Positions 35,925 to 45,383 of a stretch of DNA of 64,000 nt are shown one piece after another. The DNA comes from an uncultured Formosa sp. (GTDB lineage Bacteria > Bacteroidota > Bacteroidia > Flavobacteriales > Flavobacteriaceae), in contig NZ_CANMTH010000002.1 in NCBI RefSeq assembly GCF_947500765.1, positions 496,001 to 560,000 of the forward strand. Reading direction: 5' to 3'. The notes beneath the pieces are model-generated. The model saw only the letters and a list, made by a program, of their open reading frames with translations, searched no databases and was not told where the DNA came from. The position numbers and the translations under genes are program-made. Position 1 is the stretch's first letter. The number at the start of each line of letters is the position of its first letter.

Positions 35925-36659
35925 TTAACGACGTTGTCTTAATGCTTCATATAAAAAAGCACCACAAGCAACAGATACATTTAGAGATCCTATTTCACCA
36001 AGTAAAGGTAATTTTGCTTTTGCATCTACTAATTTTAGTACAGAAGGGTTTATTCCTTTTCCTTCAGATCCCATAATAATGGCGCATGGTTCTTTAAAAG
36101 ATACATCGTACATTAAATCTTCTGTTTTTTCTGTAGCAGCAATAACTTTTATTCCAGAGGCTTGCATATAAAACATGGCGTCTTTAATATGGTCTACTTT
36201 ACAGATGGGCATTTTAAAGACAGCTCCTGCACTTGTTTTAATAGTATCTCCGTTTACAGGAGCCCCTCCTTTTTTCTGAATAATAATTCCATCTACACCT
36301 GTGCATTCTGCAGTACGGATTATAGCTCCAAAGTTTCTAACATCGCTTAATTGATCTAACAATAGGAATAGGGGAGTCTTACCAGATTCGGTAACTTTGG
36401 TTACTAATTCTTCTATGTCCCAAAATGTTATTGGAGCAATTTGTGCAACAACACCCTGATGGTTTTTAGAGGTTAGTTTATTTAGTTTTTCAATAGGAAC
36501 ATAAGAAACGTTAATACGTTGTTTACGTAAAACACCTTCTAATTCGTGAGATAATTCACCTTTAAGCCCTTTTTGAACAAATACCTTGTCAATATTTTCT
36601 CCAGCTTGTAAAGCTTCAATAACAGCACGTATTCCAAAAATTTGAGTCTCTTTTTCCAT
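35925..36659 (-). CDS. rlmB: 23S rRNA (guanosine-2'-O-)-methyltransferase, TrmH/RlmB family
   Basis: A 244-aa SPOUT methyltransferase that 2'-O-methylates a guanosine in 23S rRNA. The N-terminal L30e-like substrate-binding domain includes IFGIRAVIEAL and KLTSKNHQGVVAQ. The catalytic knot domain has DQLSDVRNFGAIIRTAE (motif 1, catalytic Arg), IMGSEGKGI (motif 2) and LNVSVACGAFLYEALRQR (motif 3). The frame extends five codons upstream, but MEKETQIFGI at 36659 is the conserved start. It is the only housekeeping gene within the SusCD array. Assignment to RlmB rather than another TrmH-group enzyme rests on overall similarity. Confidence 0.9.
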   Translation of the reverse strand: MEKETQIFGIRAVIEALQAGENIDKVFVQKGLKGELSHELEGVLRKQRINVSYVPIEKLNKLTSKNHQGVVAQIAPITFWDIEELVTKVTESGKTPLFLLLDQLSDVRNFGAIIRTAECTGVDGIIIQKKGGAPVNGDTIKTSAGAVFKMPICKVDHIKDAMFYMQASGIKVIAATEKTEDLMYDVSFKEPCAIIMGSEGKGINPSVLKLVDAKAKLPLLGEIGSLNVSVACGAFLYEALRQRR

Positions 36660-36709
36660 GTGGCAAAAGTACAATATTTTATGTATTGGTAATTAAAAAT
36701 TTTACGCAT

Positions 36710-36736
36710 AAAAAAACCACTTGTGTAAAAGTGGCT
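36710..36736 (-). terminator. Second (downstream) terminator of SusCD unit 3
   Basis: Read on the minus strand, the stem GCCACTT / AAGTGG is followed by TTTTTTT. It sits about 10 bases beyond the main hairpin at 36745-36789, giving tandem terminators just before rlmB. Confidence 0.65.
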
Positions 36737-36744
36737 TATAGTGC

Positions 36745-36789
36745 TAAAAAAAGCAGCCGACTAATTCAAGAACTAGTCGACCGCTTTCA
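36745..36789 (-). terminator. Main terminator of SusCD unit 3
   Basis: On the minus strand, AAAGC, GG and CGACTAGTTC pair with GAATTAGTCG, GC and GCTTT through an almost continuous 18-bp stem that includes three G-U wobbles, followed by TTTTTTT. On the plus strand the wobbles become mismatches, so the hairpin is directional. Confidence 0.85.
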
Positions 36790-36819
36790 AAAAATATAAC
36801 TTATAGAATGTTTTACTTA

Positions 36820-38244
36820 TTAGTTAACATCCCAGAATAATTTAGTGGTTTGGCTATCTCCTCCTATTGCAGCAGATGCAGCAGACCAATTTGTTTCATT
36901 TAAGTTTTGCTCGTTTACAGGGTAAGTGTAACGTGTTGGTACTGGATTACCTGTTTCAACTGGTAAGTTAAATTCAGGCACATCGTAAGTTCTCCATGCA
37001 GTCCAGCTTTCAAAACCTCTATTATACATTGCTAACCACATTTGTGTACCAATAGATGTTTTCCAGTTAGTAGCATCGTAAGCAACATCAGATTGAGCTA
37101 AATATGCGTCTACACCATCAACTCCCCAATCATCAAAATTAGCAGTAATTGCAGTATTGTAGAAATTTTCAGCAGTATCACCTACAGAAAAACCTCTTTG
37201 TGCAGCATCAGCTAAGAAGAAAGATACTTCAGAGAAATCTAATAATACACCTCTAAATTCAGGGTCATACATATCGTCTCCAATATGTGTGTATAAAGAG
37301 TAAGTGTTGTTGTCTCCGTAAGGTCCACCTTCGTAAACACCAGTACCTAAGTTATCATCAAAAAACACAGAACGTCTAGGGTCGTCTAAATCATTCATGA
37401 AATCTACTATAGTGTTAGCTGCAATAAAATCTGAACGTCCAGACTCAACTAAATCTTCCCATAACGGGTTTGTATTTGGGCTTGTTGCTGTATATTCAAT
37501 AGTTGCGTTATCACTGTTAGATGTAAATACACCAGCTGCTACTGCAGATTCTATTGCAGTTTGAGCAGTTGCAGACATTCCAGGAGCATCTACAATACGA
37601 GAACCGATTCTTAATTTTAAAGAGTTACCAAATTTAGACCAAGCAGAAACATCTCCGCTGTAAATATTATCTAAACTAAAACCTGTTCCTGTTAAATTAG
37701 GTAAAACTGAATTAAGACGCGTTAATAAATCTTCGTAAATAGTTGCAGCATCATCGTATACAGGTAATGGATAAGCGTTAGCATCTAAGGCTTGAGTATA
37801 AGGAATATCTCCAAAAGTATCTACTAATTGTTGCCAAGTATAGACTTCTAAAATTTCGATTTGAGCAACTTGAGTCTCCATATCTTCAGTAGATAAATCT
37901 GTGTCAGCCTCAGTATATTCTTTAGCTGTTTTTAAATCTAAAAGGACATCTCTATATAACTCAGACCAATGGCTTTGAGGAATCGTTCTTCCTGTTAAGT
38001 CGTAGTTAGCTTCATCTATATAGGTTGTTTCTGTCCAGTTTTGAGCAAGTAGTCTGAAAACATTTGTGTTTACATTGGTACTCGTCATTTGGTCGAATAA
38101 ACTCACAGTAGCAGAATTGAAAAGAAAAGACGCTTCTACTTGTGTCGGGTTTTTAGGATCTTCGTTATAACTTTCGTATTTCTCATCAGACATACAAGAT
38201 GCAAGAAGAACAAAAGATATTGCTGTAATAAATATTTTTTTCAT
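36820..38244 (-). CDS. SusD/RagB family lipoprotein (SusD-like_2 type), unit 3
   Basis: A 474-aa lipoprotein with lipobox LLASC and the N-terminal NEDPKNPTQVEASFLF signature of the SusD-like_2 subgroup. The middle contains QIEILEVYTWQQLVDTFGDIPYTQAL, and the C-terminus contains MWLAMYNRGFESWTAWRTYDVPEFNLP and TRYTYPVNEQNLN, which are diagnostic of this subgroup. It starts 14 bases after the susC stop. It is the same type as unit 4's SusD, in contrast to the classical SusD_RagB type of units 1, 2 and 5. Ligand unknown. Confidence 0.92.
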   Translation of the reverse strand: MKKIFITAISFVLLASCMSDEKYESYNEDPKNPTQVEASFLFNSATVSLFDQMTSTNVNTNVFRLLAQNWTETTYIDEANYDLTGRTIPQSHWSELYRDVLLDLKTAKEYTEADTDLSTEDMETQVAQIEILEVYTWQQLVDTFGDIPYTQALDANAYPLPVYDDAATIYEDLLTRLNSVLPNLTGTGFSLDNIYSGDVSAWSKFGNSLKLRIGSRIVDAPGMSATAQTAIESAVAAGVFTSNSDNATIEYTATSPNTNPLWEDLVESGRSDFIAANTIVDFMNDLDDPRRSVFFDDNLGTGVYEGGPYGDNNTYSLYTHIGDDMYDPEFRGVLLDFSEVSFFLADAAQRGFSVGDTAENFYNTAITANFDDWGVDGVDAYLAQSDVAYDATNWKTSIGTQMWLAMYNRGFESWTAWRTYDVPEFNLPVETGNPVPTRYTYPVNEQNLNETNWSAASAAIGGDSQTTKLFWDVN

Positions 38245-38258
38245 GATTTTTTCTTGTT

Positions 38259-41200
38259 TTAGAACTGTAATTTAACACTTGCACCAATTTCTCTAATACT
38301 TGGATATGCACCAGATTGGTATCCTTGAGCATTACCAGAACTTAATCCTGCTTCAGGATCTGAGTAAGGTACACTCTTGTCAATAATCCACAAGTTTCTA
38401 CCTATAACAGAGAAAGTAACTCCTGTAAATGGTAATTTGTCTAAATCTTTTAAGCTATAGCTAAAAGTTGCTTCTCTAAGTTTAATATAACCAGCATCGT
38501 AAACGTGTTGTGAGTTTGATGCTCTAGCATATCCCCAAGGGTTAGCGTAAGTGTCGGCTGCAGCTCTTACTGTGTTTACAGAACCATCTGCTTGCACACC
38601 TGGTAAAATAACTCCACCACCATTAGCTATTGTATTTCTTACTGGGTTTCCTAATTCGTTAGTTCCAGCTGTAAAGTCATATAGACCTGTCGCGTAACCA
38701 TACCAAGTATCTAGAGAGAATACATCTCCTCCTTTTTGCATGTCAAGTAAGAAACTTAAGTTGAAGTTTTTATAAGTAAACGAGTTATATAAACCAGCTT
38801 TCCAGTCAGCATTAATATCTCCAATTACATTGTTACTATTATCAGTTGTAACATAATATCCGTTAGTCCCTACTATTGGGTCTCCGTTTTCATTGTATGT
38901 TAAATCTGTACCTCTAATTGTACCGTAAGCTTCTCCTGGAGTTGCGTTAATACTCACACCACCTTGAAAAGATTGTAATACTAAGTTGTCAATTCCGTCT
39001 GTTAATTTTTCTACTAAACTTGTGTTTTTAGACCAGTTAACATTCATATCCCAAGCAAAGTCTTCTGTACGAATAGGAGTTACATTTAATGTTACTTCCC
39101 AACCTTTGTTTGAAATTGTTCCTGCATTAAGTAATGCTGAACTATAACCTGTAGAGTTAGATAATGGTACGCTAGTAATTTGGTTTTCGTTAAGTGCATC
39201 GTAATATGTTACATCGAAACCAAAACGTTTTTTGAAGAATTGCATTTCTAAACCAATTTCCCAGTTTGTTTGTTCTTCTGGTAATAAATCTGGATTAGAT
39301 TTTGCACCTGGGTTTGTCGCTATTCCTCCATTAAATGGTGTTCCAATAGAATATGTGTTAAATACGTTGTAAGCATCTGTATCGTTACCTACTTTACCGT
39401 AGTTACCTCTTAATTTACCAAATGATAACCAATCTGCTTCTAATAATTCTGAGAATATTAATGAACCTGTTGCAGACCAATAGTCATAACGGTTGTTGTC
39501 TATAGGTAATGAAGATGAACGGTCTGTTCTGTATGTTCCTTCTAAGTAAGCAAAGTTGTCATAACCTAAACTTGCTTGTACATATTCACCATCTACTACT
39601 TTTGTAGCATCATATTCAGAAGGTGCTTCTATAGAACTTACACTGTTAGATAATGCGTAAAGACCAGCAAGGTTTAAACCTCCATTTGTTTCAGCATAAA
39701 TACTGTTCCAATTGTTTTGTCTTAAGTTAAAACCAGCAATACCTGAAAGGTTTAATTTATCTGATAAATCTTTGTTGAAAGATAACATTAAGTCGTAGTT
39801 ATATTCAGATACATTTCTGTTGTAACGTGAGTATTCAGAAACATCTACAGAACCTACAGCGATTCTTTCTTCTTGTAATTCAGCATAACTGTCATAAGTA
39901 AAACGGCCTAAAACACTTAACCAATCTGTAATTTCATAATCTAAAACGACATTACCCCAAAATCTGTTACGTGTATCTGTTTCGTAGTTTTCATAACGAG
40001 TCCAGTAAAAGTTATCTGAGTATATTGGAGACGTATCCGAAACACTATTAGAGTTCCAAGTTACGTTTTGTCCTGTATTAAAATAAGCCTCTTTTTGTTC
40101 TTTTAAATCAACGTTCAGTTGGAACCATTGTCTAAATTGTTGCATTGGGTTTTTAGAATCGTAACCTGTACCGTAACGTCCCTTACCATCTGTTTTACTA
40201 AAGTTAAAACTAGTAGAAGCAGTAAGTTTTTCTGTTAAGTTATAAGATCCATTAAATGAAATGTTATTTCTTTTAATAGAAGAGTTAGGTAAGTTACCTT
40301 CTTGCATCATGTTAGTGTAGCCTAAACGGAATGTTCCATTTTCGTTACCACCAGTTAAATCAACAGAGTTGATTAAAGTAGAAGAGGTTGTCCAAACTGA
40401 GTTAGGATCATTTTTTGCAGCAACCCAAGGAGTAGCTTGTTGGTATGTATCTAATTCTGGGTAGATAGAGTTCCATTGGTATATTAATCTGTCTGGATCA
40501 TATTCAGCACCATAAGATGCATCTTCAGTAAATGCTACTGTTTCATCAAGAATACCATCTCCGTTTACGTCTGCTAAGTCAAAAAAACCATCGCTACTTG
40601 CGTAATATGGACCATAACCAGCACCATATTTTTTCTGGTATGTTGGTAATGTTTCTCTGTCTGGAGTACCTACTGTTACACTAGAGTTAACTGTAATTCC
40701 AATACCTTTTTGTTTCTTACCTTTTTTAGTTGTAATCATAATTACACCATTCGATGCTCTAGAACCGTATAATGCAGATGCAGCAGCACCTTTTAATACG
40801 TTAATAGATTCAATATCGTCTGGGTTAATATCTGATGCAGCGTTACCATAATCGTAACCACCACCACCGGCTTGTTGAGTTGATGAGTTAGAGTTTCCAT
40901 TATCAATTGGAATACCATCTACAACAAATAATGCTTGGTTGTTACCAGCAACAGAACTGTTACCACGTATAACTACGTTTGTAGAACCACCAATAGTACC
41001 TGAAGGCTTAATGTTTAAACCTGCTACTTTACCTGATAATGAGTTTACGAAGTTTTGAGATTTAACCTTTGATACGGCATCACCTTCAACTTCCTGACTC
41101 GCATATCCTAAAGATTTTTTCTCTCTAGAAATACCTAATGCAGTTACAACAACTTCATCAAGTTGTGCTAAATCTTCTTCTAAAGTTACATTAACTGTTG

Positions 41201-41465
41201 AAGCTCCACCTACAGTAGTTGTTTTCGTTTTATATCCCATAAAAGAAAAGGATAAAATTTCGCCAGAAGCACTCATGATAGAGTATTTACCATCAAAATC
41301 TGTTTGAGTACCATTTGTAGTACCTTTTACTATAATGTTAACTCCTGGAAGAGGTAAACCGTTTGGATCTGAAACGGTCCCTGAAATTGTCTTCTCTTGT
41401 GCAAACGTAATTTGCACGACAAACGCTAGGAATAGCGTTAGAATTCCACTAAACTTTGTTTTCAT
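38259..41465 (-). CDS. SusC/RagA family TonB-linked outer-membrane transporter, unit 3
   Basis: A 1068-aa transporter, signal peptide MKTKFSGILTLFLAFVVQ plus ITFA. The regulatory-like domain is GTVSDPNGLPLPGVNIIVKG with FSFMGYKTK. The TonB-box region is LDEVVVTALGI, followed by the SLGYASQEVEGDAVSK and NFVNSLSGKVAGLNI stretch that characterises the SusC partner of SusD-like_2 proteins. The plug has VVIRGNSSV, FVVDGIPIDNG and SINVLKGAAASALYGSRA. The barrel ends in SVKLQF. In the family the plug closes the barrel until TonB pulls on the N-terminus. First gene of a two-gene operon. Confidence 0.93.
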   Translation of the reverse strand: MKTKFSGILTLFLAFVVQITFAQEKTISGTVSDPNGLPLPGVNIIVKGTTNGTQTDFDGKYSIMSASGEILSFSFMGYKTKTTTVGGASTVNVTLEEDLAQLDEVVVTALGISREKKSLGYASQEVEGDAVSKVKSQNFVNSLSGKVAGLNIKPSGTIGGSTNVVIRGNSSVAGNNQALFVVDGIPIDNGNSNSSTQQAGGGGYDYGNAASDINPDDIESINVLKGAAASALYGSRASNGVIMITTKKGKKQKGIGITVNSSVTVGTPDRETLPTYQKKYGAGYGPYYASSDGFFDLADVNGDGILDETVAFTEDASYGAEYDPDRLIYQWNSIYPELDTYQQATPWVAAKNDPNSVWTTSSTLINSVDLTGGNENGTFRLGYTNMMQEGNLPNSSIKRNNISFNGSYNLTEKLTASTSFNFSKTDGKGRYGTGYDSKNPMQQFRQWFQLNVDLKEQKEAYFNTGQNVTWNSNSVSDTSPIYSDNFYWTRYENYETDTRNRFWGNVVLDYEITDWLSVLGRFTYDSYAELQEERIAVGSVDVSEYSRYNRNVSEYNYDLMLSFNKDLSDKLNLSGIAGFNLRQNNWNSIYAETNGGLNLAGLYALSNSVSSIEAPSEYDATKVVDGEYVQASLGYDNFAYLEGTYRTDRSSSLPIDNNRYDYWSATGSLIFSELLEADWLSFGKLRGNYGKVGNDTDAYNVFNTYSIGTPFNGGIATNPGAKSNPDLLPEEQTNWEIGLEMQFFKKRFGFDVTYYDALNENQITSVPLSNSTGYSSALLNAGTISNKGWEVTLNVTPIRTEDFAWDMNVNWSKNTSLVEKLTDGIDNLVLQSFQGGVSINATPGEAYGTIRGTDLTYNENGDPIVGTNGYYVTTDNSNNVIGDINADWKAGLYNSFTYKNFNLSFLLDMQKGGDVFSLDTWYGYATGLYDFTAGTNELGNPVRNTIANGGGVILPGVQADGSVNTVRAAADTYANPWGYARASNSQHVYDAGYIKLREATFSYSLKDLDKLPFTGVTFSVIGRNLWIIDKSVPYSDPEAGLSSGNAQGYQSGAYPSIREIGASVKLQF
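41399..41439 (-). repeat. Twin hairpins in the signal-peptide codons of susC, unit 3
   Basis: AACGCTA-GGAA-TAGCGTT (41422-41439) and GTGCAAA-N5-TTTGCAC (41399-41417) are both perfect. This is the best-preserved copy of the pair shared with units 2, 4 and 5. Confidence 0.65.
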
Positions 41466-41492
41466 TTTATTTTATTTGAATTAGTCAATGAC

Positions 41493-41522
41493 CAAATTCA
41501 TAATTTATGGTTAATAAAACAA
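41493..41522 (-). promoter_or_regulatory. Shared susC promoter, unit 3 copy
   Basis: On the minus strand: TTG, N19 with TTAAC, then TGAATTTG. This is only one mismatch from the general TAnnTTTG consensus and so ties the shared element to the housekeeping promoter class. The leader GACTAATTCAAAT follows. Confidence 0.75.
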
Positions 41523-41693
41523 TAATAATTCCTTAAAGTTTGAAAATATGTTCGTTTTTTGTAGAATATTGAATTATTTGGTTTAAAATAATCAATAATT
41601 AGGTAATTTATATGTGTTTTTTTAAAGTTGACATGATTATCTTCAATAAAATTTTCCTGAATATTGGATATTTTATCAGTTTAGCCCTTATTT

Positions 41694-41707
41694 TGACATG
41701 ATTGTCA
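41694..41707. promoter_or_regulatory. Palindromic candidate operator upstream of SusCD unit 3
   Basis: TGACA-TGAT-TGTCA, centred about 235 bases upstream of the susC start, the same distance as the palindrome before unit 1. Confidence 0.4.
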
Positions 41708-42092
41708 CTTTTTACTGTAAGATTTAACTTTCAAAAACGCTAGTTTAGTTCTTTGCTCTTATTTTGTTAACCATAAATTAACATTAATTCGGACTTATTT
41801 GTACCAAATAAAGTAGCCTATTAAGGATGCCTGTTTTTAGATTTCAAATACTTATTTTTTTGTTCGTTTAACATCGTTTTAAACTTTAATATTTAGGTGA
41901 TTTTTTTAATAAAATGATATGTATATAATTTTGTGGTATTTATATATTAAGATTATTTAATTTGGATTTTTAAACCATAAGAGGTTAACTTGATTCGATT
42001 TATTTTGAATCTATGTTTTCTATTATATAGGTATAAGGTTTTTTGAAATTTGAATCACTTCTGTTATTTTATAATTAAATGATATCTATGAA

Positions 42093-42119
42093 AAAGCCAC
42101 TTCAATTTGAAGTGGCTTT
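42093..42119 (-). terminator. Intrinsic terminator of SusCD unit 4
   Basis: The arms AAAGCCACTTCAA and TTGAAGTGGCTTT flank a short loop, with an A run on the plus side. It lies 26 bases past the last lipoprotein gene. Confidence 0.85.
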
Positions 42120-42144
42120 AATTATTTTGTAACAGCATACTAAT

Positions 42145-43023
42145 TTAGTATGCTGCTATTGTATATATGTAACCATCTTGTATAGTTATTGTCGCAATTG
42201 CATATGTTCCAGAAGTCGAAACTGTCGTATATGCTTCTAATGTTGTAGATCCTGTAACATCATCAAAATAATCTTGACTCCATGAGAATGTTAATGGGAC
42301 TGAGATTTCACCGCCATAAATATCTAAAGGATTCTCGTATAAATCGACTACTACATAGTAGAAACCGTCTTCTAATCCAGATAAGGTTGCTGTTTCAGGA
42401 CAAGAGCCTGTTGCAGCATCGTAAAAACCTGTATCGTTAAGGTTAGCATCATAAATATAGATGTCGAAATCCATAGCACAAAAATCTAATACTAAGTCTG
42501 CACCATCTCCAACTGCAGCTGTAAAAGTACCTGACCAAGACAATTCAAAGTTAAGTTGATCATTAATGTAGTCATCATCTATTGTAATATTGATAGCATA
42601 ATCGTTAATAGTAACATTTGCTCTAGAATTAGCAGTTAATTCTAGAGTTTCTGTACCTTCAATATAACCATTACTAAAAATGGTAATGTATCCTGTTCCT
42701 GTTGTATTTCCAGGAGTTACTGTAATAACAGACGTTTCGTAATCTTCTGTATCTGCTTCACCGTCTGTTTGAATTAATTCAATAATAGTTGTTGCTGTTA
42801 CGGCTTCGTTTAAGGTTACAGTGTATGGAATTATGTAATCTTCACCTGAAGAATGAATATCTGATTCGCTTACGGTTATTGATGGGTTTGGTGTAGATAC
42901 TATTGCGCCTACTTTAGTGTAATCTATTAGAGAATCTCCAGTATTGTCATCACTATCATCACAAGATGTAAAAACAAAACCAGACAAGGCTAATAGACAA
43001 AACGTTTTATATATGTTTTTCAT
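42145..43023 (-). CDS. Surface lipoprotein with Calx-beta-like domain, end of unit 4
   Basis: A 292-aa lipoprotein with lipobox (SGFVFTSC) followed by DDSDDNTGD, an acidic surface-export-like stretch. A Calx-beta-like domain at about 55-150 contains ITVSESDIHSSGEDYIIPYTV and ETLELTANSRANVTINDYAI. The C-terminal domain with DFDIYIYDANLND resembles the pre-peptidase-type beta sandwich. The frame extends 29 codons upstream and would overlap the previous gene. The ATG at 43023 is the start because the signal peptide begins there and the overlap vanishes. Last gene of the four-gene unit 4, and an accessory binding role is inferred. Confidence 0.72.
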   Translation of the reverse strand: MKNIYKTFCLLALSGFVFTSCDDSDDNTGDSLIDYTKVGAIVSTPNPSITVSESDIHSSGEDYIIPYTVTLNEAVTATTIIELIQTDGEADTEDYETSVITVTPGNTTGTGYITIFSNGYIEGTETLELTANSRANVTINDYAINITIDDDYINDQLNFELSWSGTFTAAVGDGADLVLDFCAMDFDIYIYDANLNDTGFYDAATGSCPETATLSGLEDGFYYVVVDLYENPLDIYGGEISVPLTFSWSQDYFDDVTGSTTLEAYTTVSTSGTYAIATITIQDGYIYTIAAY

Positions 43024-43057
43024 AATTTTATGTTTAAGTTTTAAATCTGTCAATGAA

Positions 43058-43924
43058 TTATTTTCTAACGTATTTAGATGTGTATTCACCAATACCAAAG
43101 AATGCATCATTATGTATCATTTCTAATACTCCGGTTTCTTGATCCCAAGTACCACCAGTAATACAGCCAATACCATAATCTCCACCTTCACAGTAATCTG
43201 GTCCGCCAGCGGTTCCACTAGCATCAACTATACCACCACAAGAAACAGCAAAACTACCAAAGTTTTGTAAAGAGGTATTTGTAGTACAGAATTGTAGTAA
43301 TCCACCATCTGCTGTAGAAGCAAACCATGTACCGTCTGAGTTTTGAGTAATCTCAACATCTACTTCACTTGCACAAACTGTATTGGTCATTGTGTAGGTT
43401 CCTGTTAAATCGTAAGAACAGTTAATTGCTATTGCAAAATTTCCAAGGTTTGAACTGTATGTATAAATGGTGCCGTCGTTTTTAACCACTTTTACTGAAA
43501 AAACAAAAACATCTCCAATTCTTAAATCAGAAGATAATTTACCTGTTCCTTCCATAAATTCTTCTATGTTAATATAAGATAAAGAGAAAGGTAGTGCTGT
43601 AGCTTCACCAATTTTAATTTCATTATCTCCATTTAGAGATTTGTAAATTTCGATTCGATTAACATCTCCACTTTCAAAACCTCCAGAAACCTCAGTAACA
43701 ACTAAGTTTAAATAATCGTCTGAAAAGGTAATTGATGCTTCATCTAGATCTACTCCTGATTCTGGAGAACCTAAAAGAGCTCCGGAAGAGTTGTTCGATA
43801 CATTTATAATTAGTCCTGCAGTTCCTTCTACTTCTGCAACTACGTCTACATTTGGGTCGCTATTACAAGCCGTAAAACTTAGAATAGTTAATAATACTAA
43901 AGAGGTATATAATATATTTTTCAT
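43058..43924 (-). CDS. Surface lipoprotein of unknown fold, third gene of unit 4
   Basis: A 288-aa lipoprotein with lipobox (LLTILSFTAC) followed by NSDPNVDVVAEVEG. A beta-rich body follows. It contains SNNSSGALLGSPESGVDLDE, KSLNGDNEIKIGEATALP and VFVFSVKVVKNDGTIYTYSS. The C-terminal half has several cysteines (NCSYDLTG, TNTVCASEVD, SFAVSCGG, EGGDYGIGCITGGTWD) in a lipocalin-like or DUF-type beta domain. I do not recognise the family with confidence. It lies 19 bases after susD of unit 4 and is inferred to act at the cell surface with that transporter, as SusE/SusF-like proteins do. Confidence 0.7.
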   Translation of the reverse strand: MKNILYTSLVLLTILSFTACNSDPNVDVVAEVEGTAGLIINVSNNSSGALLGSPESGVDLDEASITFSDDYLNLVVTEVSGGFESGDVNRIEIYKSLNGDNEIKIGEATALPFSLSYINIEEFMEGTGKLSSDLRIGDVFVFSVKVVKNDGTIYTYSSNLGNFAIAINCSYDLTGTYTMTNTVCASEVDVEITQNSDGTWFASTADGGLLQFCTTNTSLQNFGSFAVSCGGIVDASGTAGGPDYCEGGDYGIGCITGGTWDQETGVLEMIHNDAFFGIGEYTSKYVRK

Positions 43925-43943
43925 TTTTTAGTCTTGTTTTAAA

Positions 43944-45377
43944 TTAGTTTATATCCCACCATATTTTAGTTGTTAGTGCATCTGCACCTTGTTCAGCTAC
44001 AGCAGCATCTACATTAGAAGCGTTTAAGGATACTTCGTCGTTAGTGTATGTGAATCTTGTGGGGATACTGTTTACACCTGGTTGAGGGTCTATCGCTAAT
44101 GGTAAATCTGAAGGGATATCAGATCTTCTCCATTCTGCCCATGTTTCATATCCTTGCATAAAAGTAGATACCCATAATTGTTCTGCAATAGAAGTGTATC
44201 CGTTATAAGAAGGTGAAAAACTACCAGCAGATAAGCCGTTTTGAACTAAAGAAGCATTAATTCCTGTTGTAAAATAATCTTCTGCCGATCCGCTGATATA
44301 AGATTTTGATGCAGCTTCTGCTAATAGTAAATTTATTTGAGAAGCCGATACTAAGAATAAAGGTGCTTCTGCAGCCATGTAAGCATCACCTATTTCAGAT
44401 ATTGAACCAGCTCCGTATCCAGCTGTGCCCGGGTTTATGTATCCTGCAGGTTTACCAACATATTCTCCATTGTCATTTGGGTTTGCATACACGGTGATTC
44501 TAGGGTCTCCAGTTGCTAACATAAAATCTACTAATTCTTTACCTACAGACCACTCATCTTGTCTACTATTATTTATAATATCATAAAAAGGATTTGTATT
44601 TGGTGTTGCAATTGTTGTGAATGAGATAAAAGCATTATCTGAATTAGAAGTAATTAAATTACCCGAATTTACTAAAGCTTGTAATTCTGATGCACTAAAT
44701 AAAGACGTGTCTGAAATACGCATCATTGCTCTAAATTTAATGGTAGTAGCGAATTTTATCCATTTAGATGTATCTCCACTATAAATTAAATCTTGACTTG
44801 AGTCTATTGTACCAGAGCCAGACTCTAACAGGGCGATAGCTTCATCTAATAATGTAAATATTTGTGTGTAAACTTGTTCTTGTGTATCGTAAGCCGGATT
44901 AAATGTTCCGTCTTCACCATTAATAGCGTCAGACATTGGTATGTTTCCAAATGCATCTGTAAGATATTGGTATGAAATAGCTTGTAATGTTAATGCAACA
45001 CCTTGGATAGATTTGTTATTTTCTTCTATTGCTAAGTTGTTCATTTCGTCTGCATCTGCAATTACTGAAGCGTACATTGTGTTCCAAAATGTATTTATTG
45101 AACCTAAACGTGGATAGTATCTATCTGCGTCGTTATAAACTGGTTTTGAAAGATGTTGGGGCCAAGTTGATGCACATTCTCCTGCAAGAGAATAATTATG
45201 CACTTGATTAATTAATGTTCTTTCTATGTATCCCAACTGTAAATCAGCTGAAATGTCTGTGGGGTTATTAGGGTCTGTATTGGTTTCTTCAAAATCACTG
45301 TCACAGGCCGATGTAAATACCATCACACCAGTTAGAGCAGCAAGAGACCATGATTTAAATATATTTTTCATTTTCAT
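43944..45377 (-). CDS. SusD/RagB family lipoprotein (SusD-like_2 type), unit 4
   Basis: A 477-aa lipoprotein with lipobox (VMVFTSAC) and the subgroup signature NTDPNNPTDISADLQLG. The middle has QYLTDAFGNIPMSDAINGE, and the C-terminus has LWVSTFMQGYETWAEWRRSDIPSDLP and PTRFTYTNDEVSLNASNV. There are two possible ATG starts two codons apart (45377 and 45371), and neither changes the protein. It begins 6 bases after the susC stop. Same subgroup as unit 3, but clearly a different sequence, so the two probably bind different ligands. Confidence 0.92.
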   Translation of the reverse strand: MKMKNIFKSWSLAALTGVMVFTSACDSDFEETNTDPNNPTDISADLQLGYIERTLINQVHNYSLAGECASTWPQHLSKPVYNDADRYYPRLGSINTFWNTMYASVIADADEMNNLAIEENNKSIQGVALTLQAISYQYLTDAFGNIPMSDAINGEDGTFNPAYDTQEQVYTQIFTLLDEAIALLESGSGTIDSSQDLIYSGDTSKWIKFATTIKFRAMMRISDTSLFSASELQALVNSGNLITSNSDNAFISFTTIATPNTNPFYDIINNSRQDEWSVGKELVDFMLATGDPRITVYANPNDNGEYVGKPAGYINPGTAGYGAGSISEIGDAYMAAEAPLFLVSASQINLLLAEAASKSYISGSAEDYFTTGINASLVQNGLSAGSFSPSYNGYTSIAEQLWVSTFMQGYETWAEWRRSDIPSDLPLAIDPQPGVNSIPTRFTYTNDEVSLNASNVDAAVAEQGADALTTKIWWDIN

Positions 45378-45383
45378 TTTCGA

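Larger units (their letters stand above)
41466..42144. other. 679-base non-coding region upstream of SusCD unit 3
   Basis: No gene is visible. It contains the shared promoter (41493-41522), a palindrome TGACA-TGAT-TGTCA (41694-41707) with a partial copy of its left half near 41628, a perfect inverted repeat TTATTTG-TAC-CAAATAA (41795-41811), and the terminator of unit 4 (42093-42119). The rest is AT-rich. Confidence 0.7.

Noticed and set aside
41733..41750. AAACGCTAG sequence in the unit 3 upstream region resembling half of the susC hairpin
   Set aside because: Only one arm is present, and nine matching bases are not enough to claim a relation.
43024..43110. Upstream extension of the last unit 4 lipoprotein, overlapping the previous gene
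   Set aside because: The extension has no signal-peptide character, and the lipoprotein signal begins at 43023.
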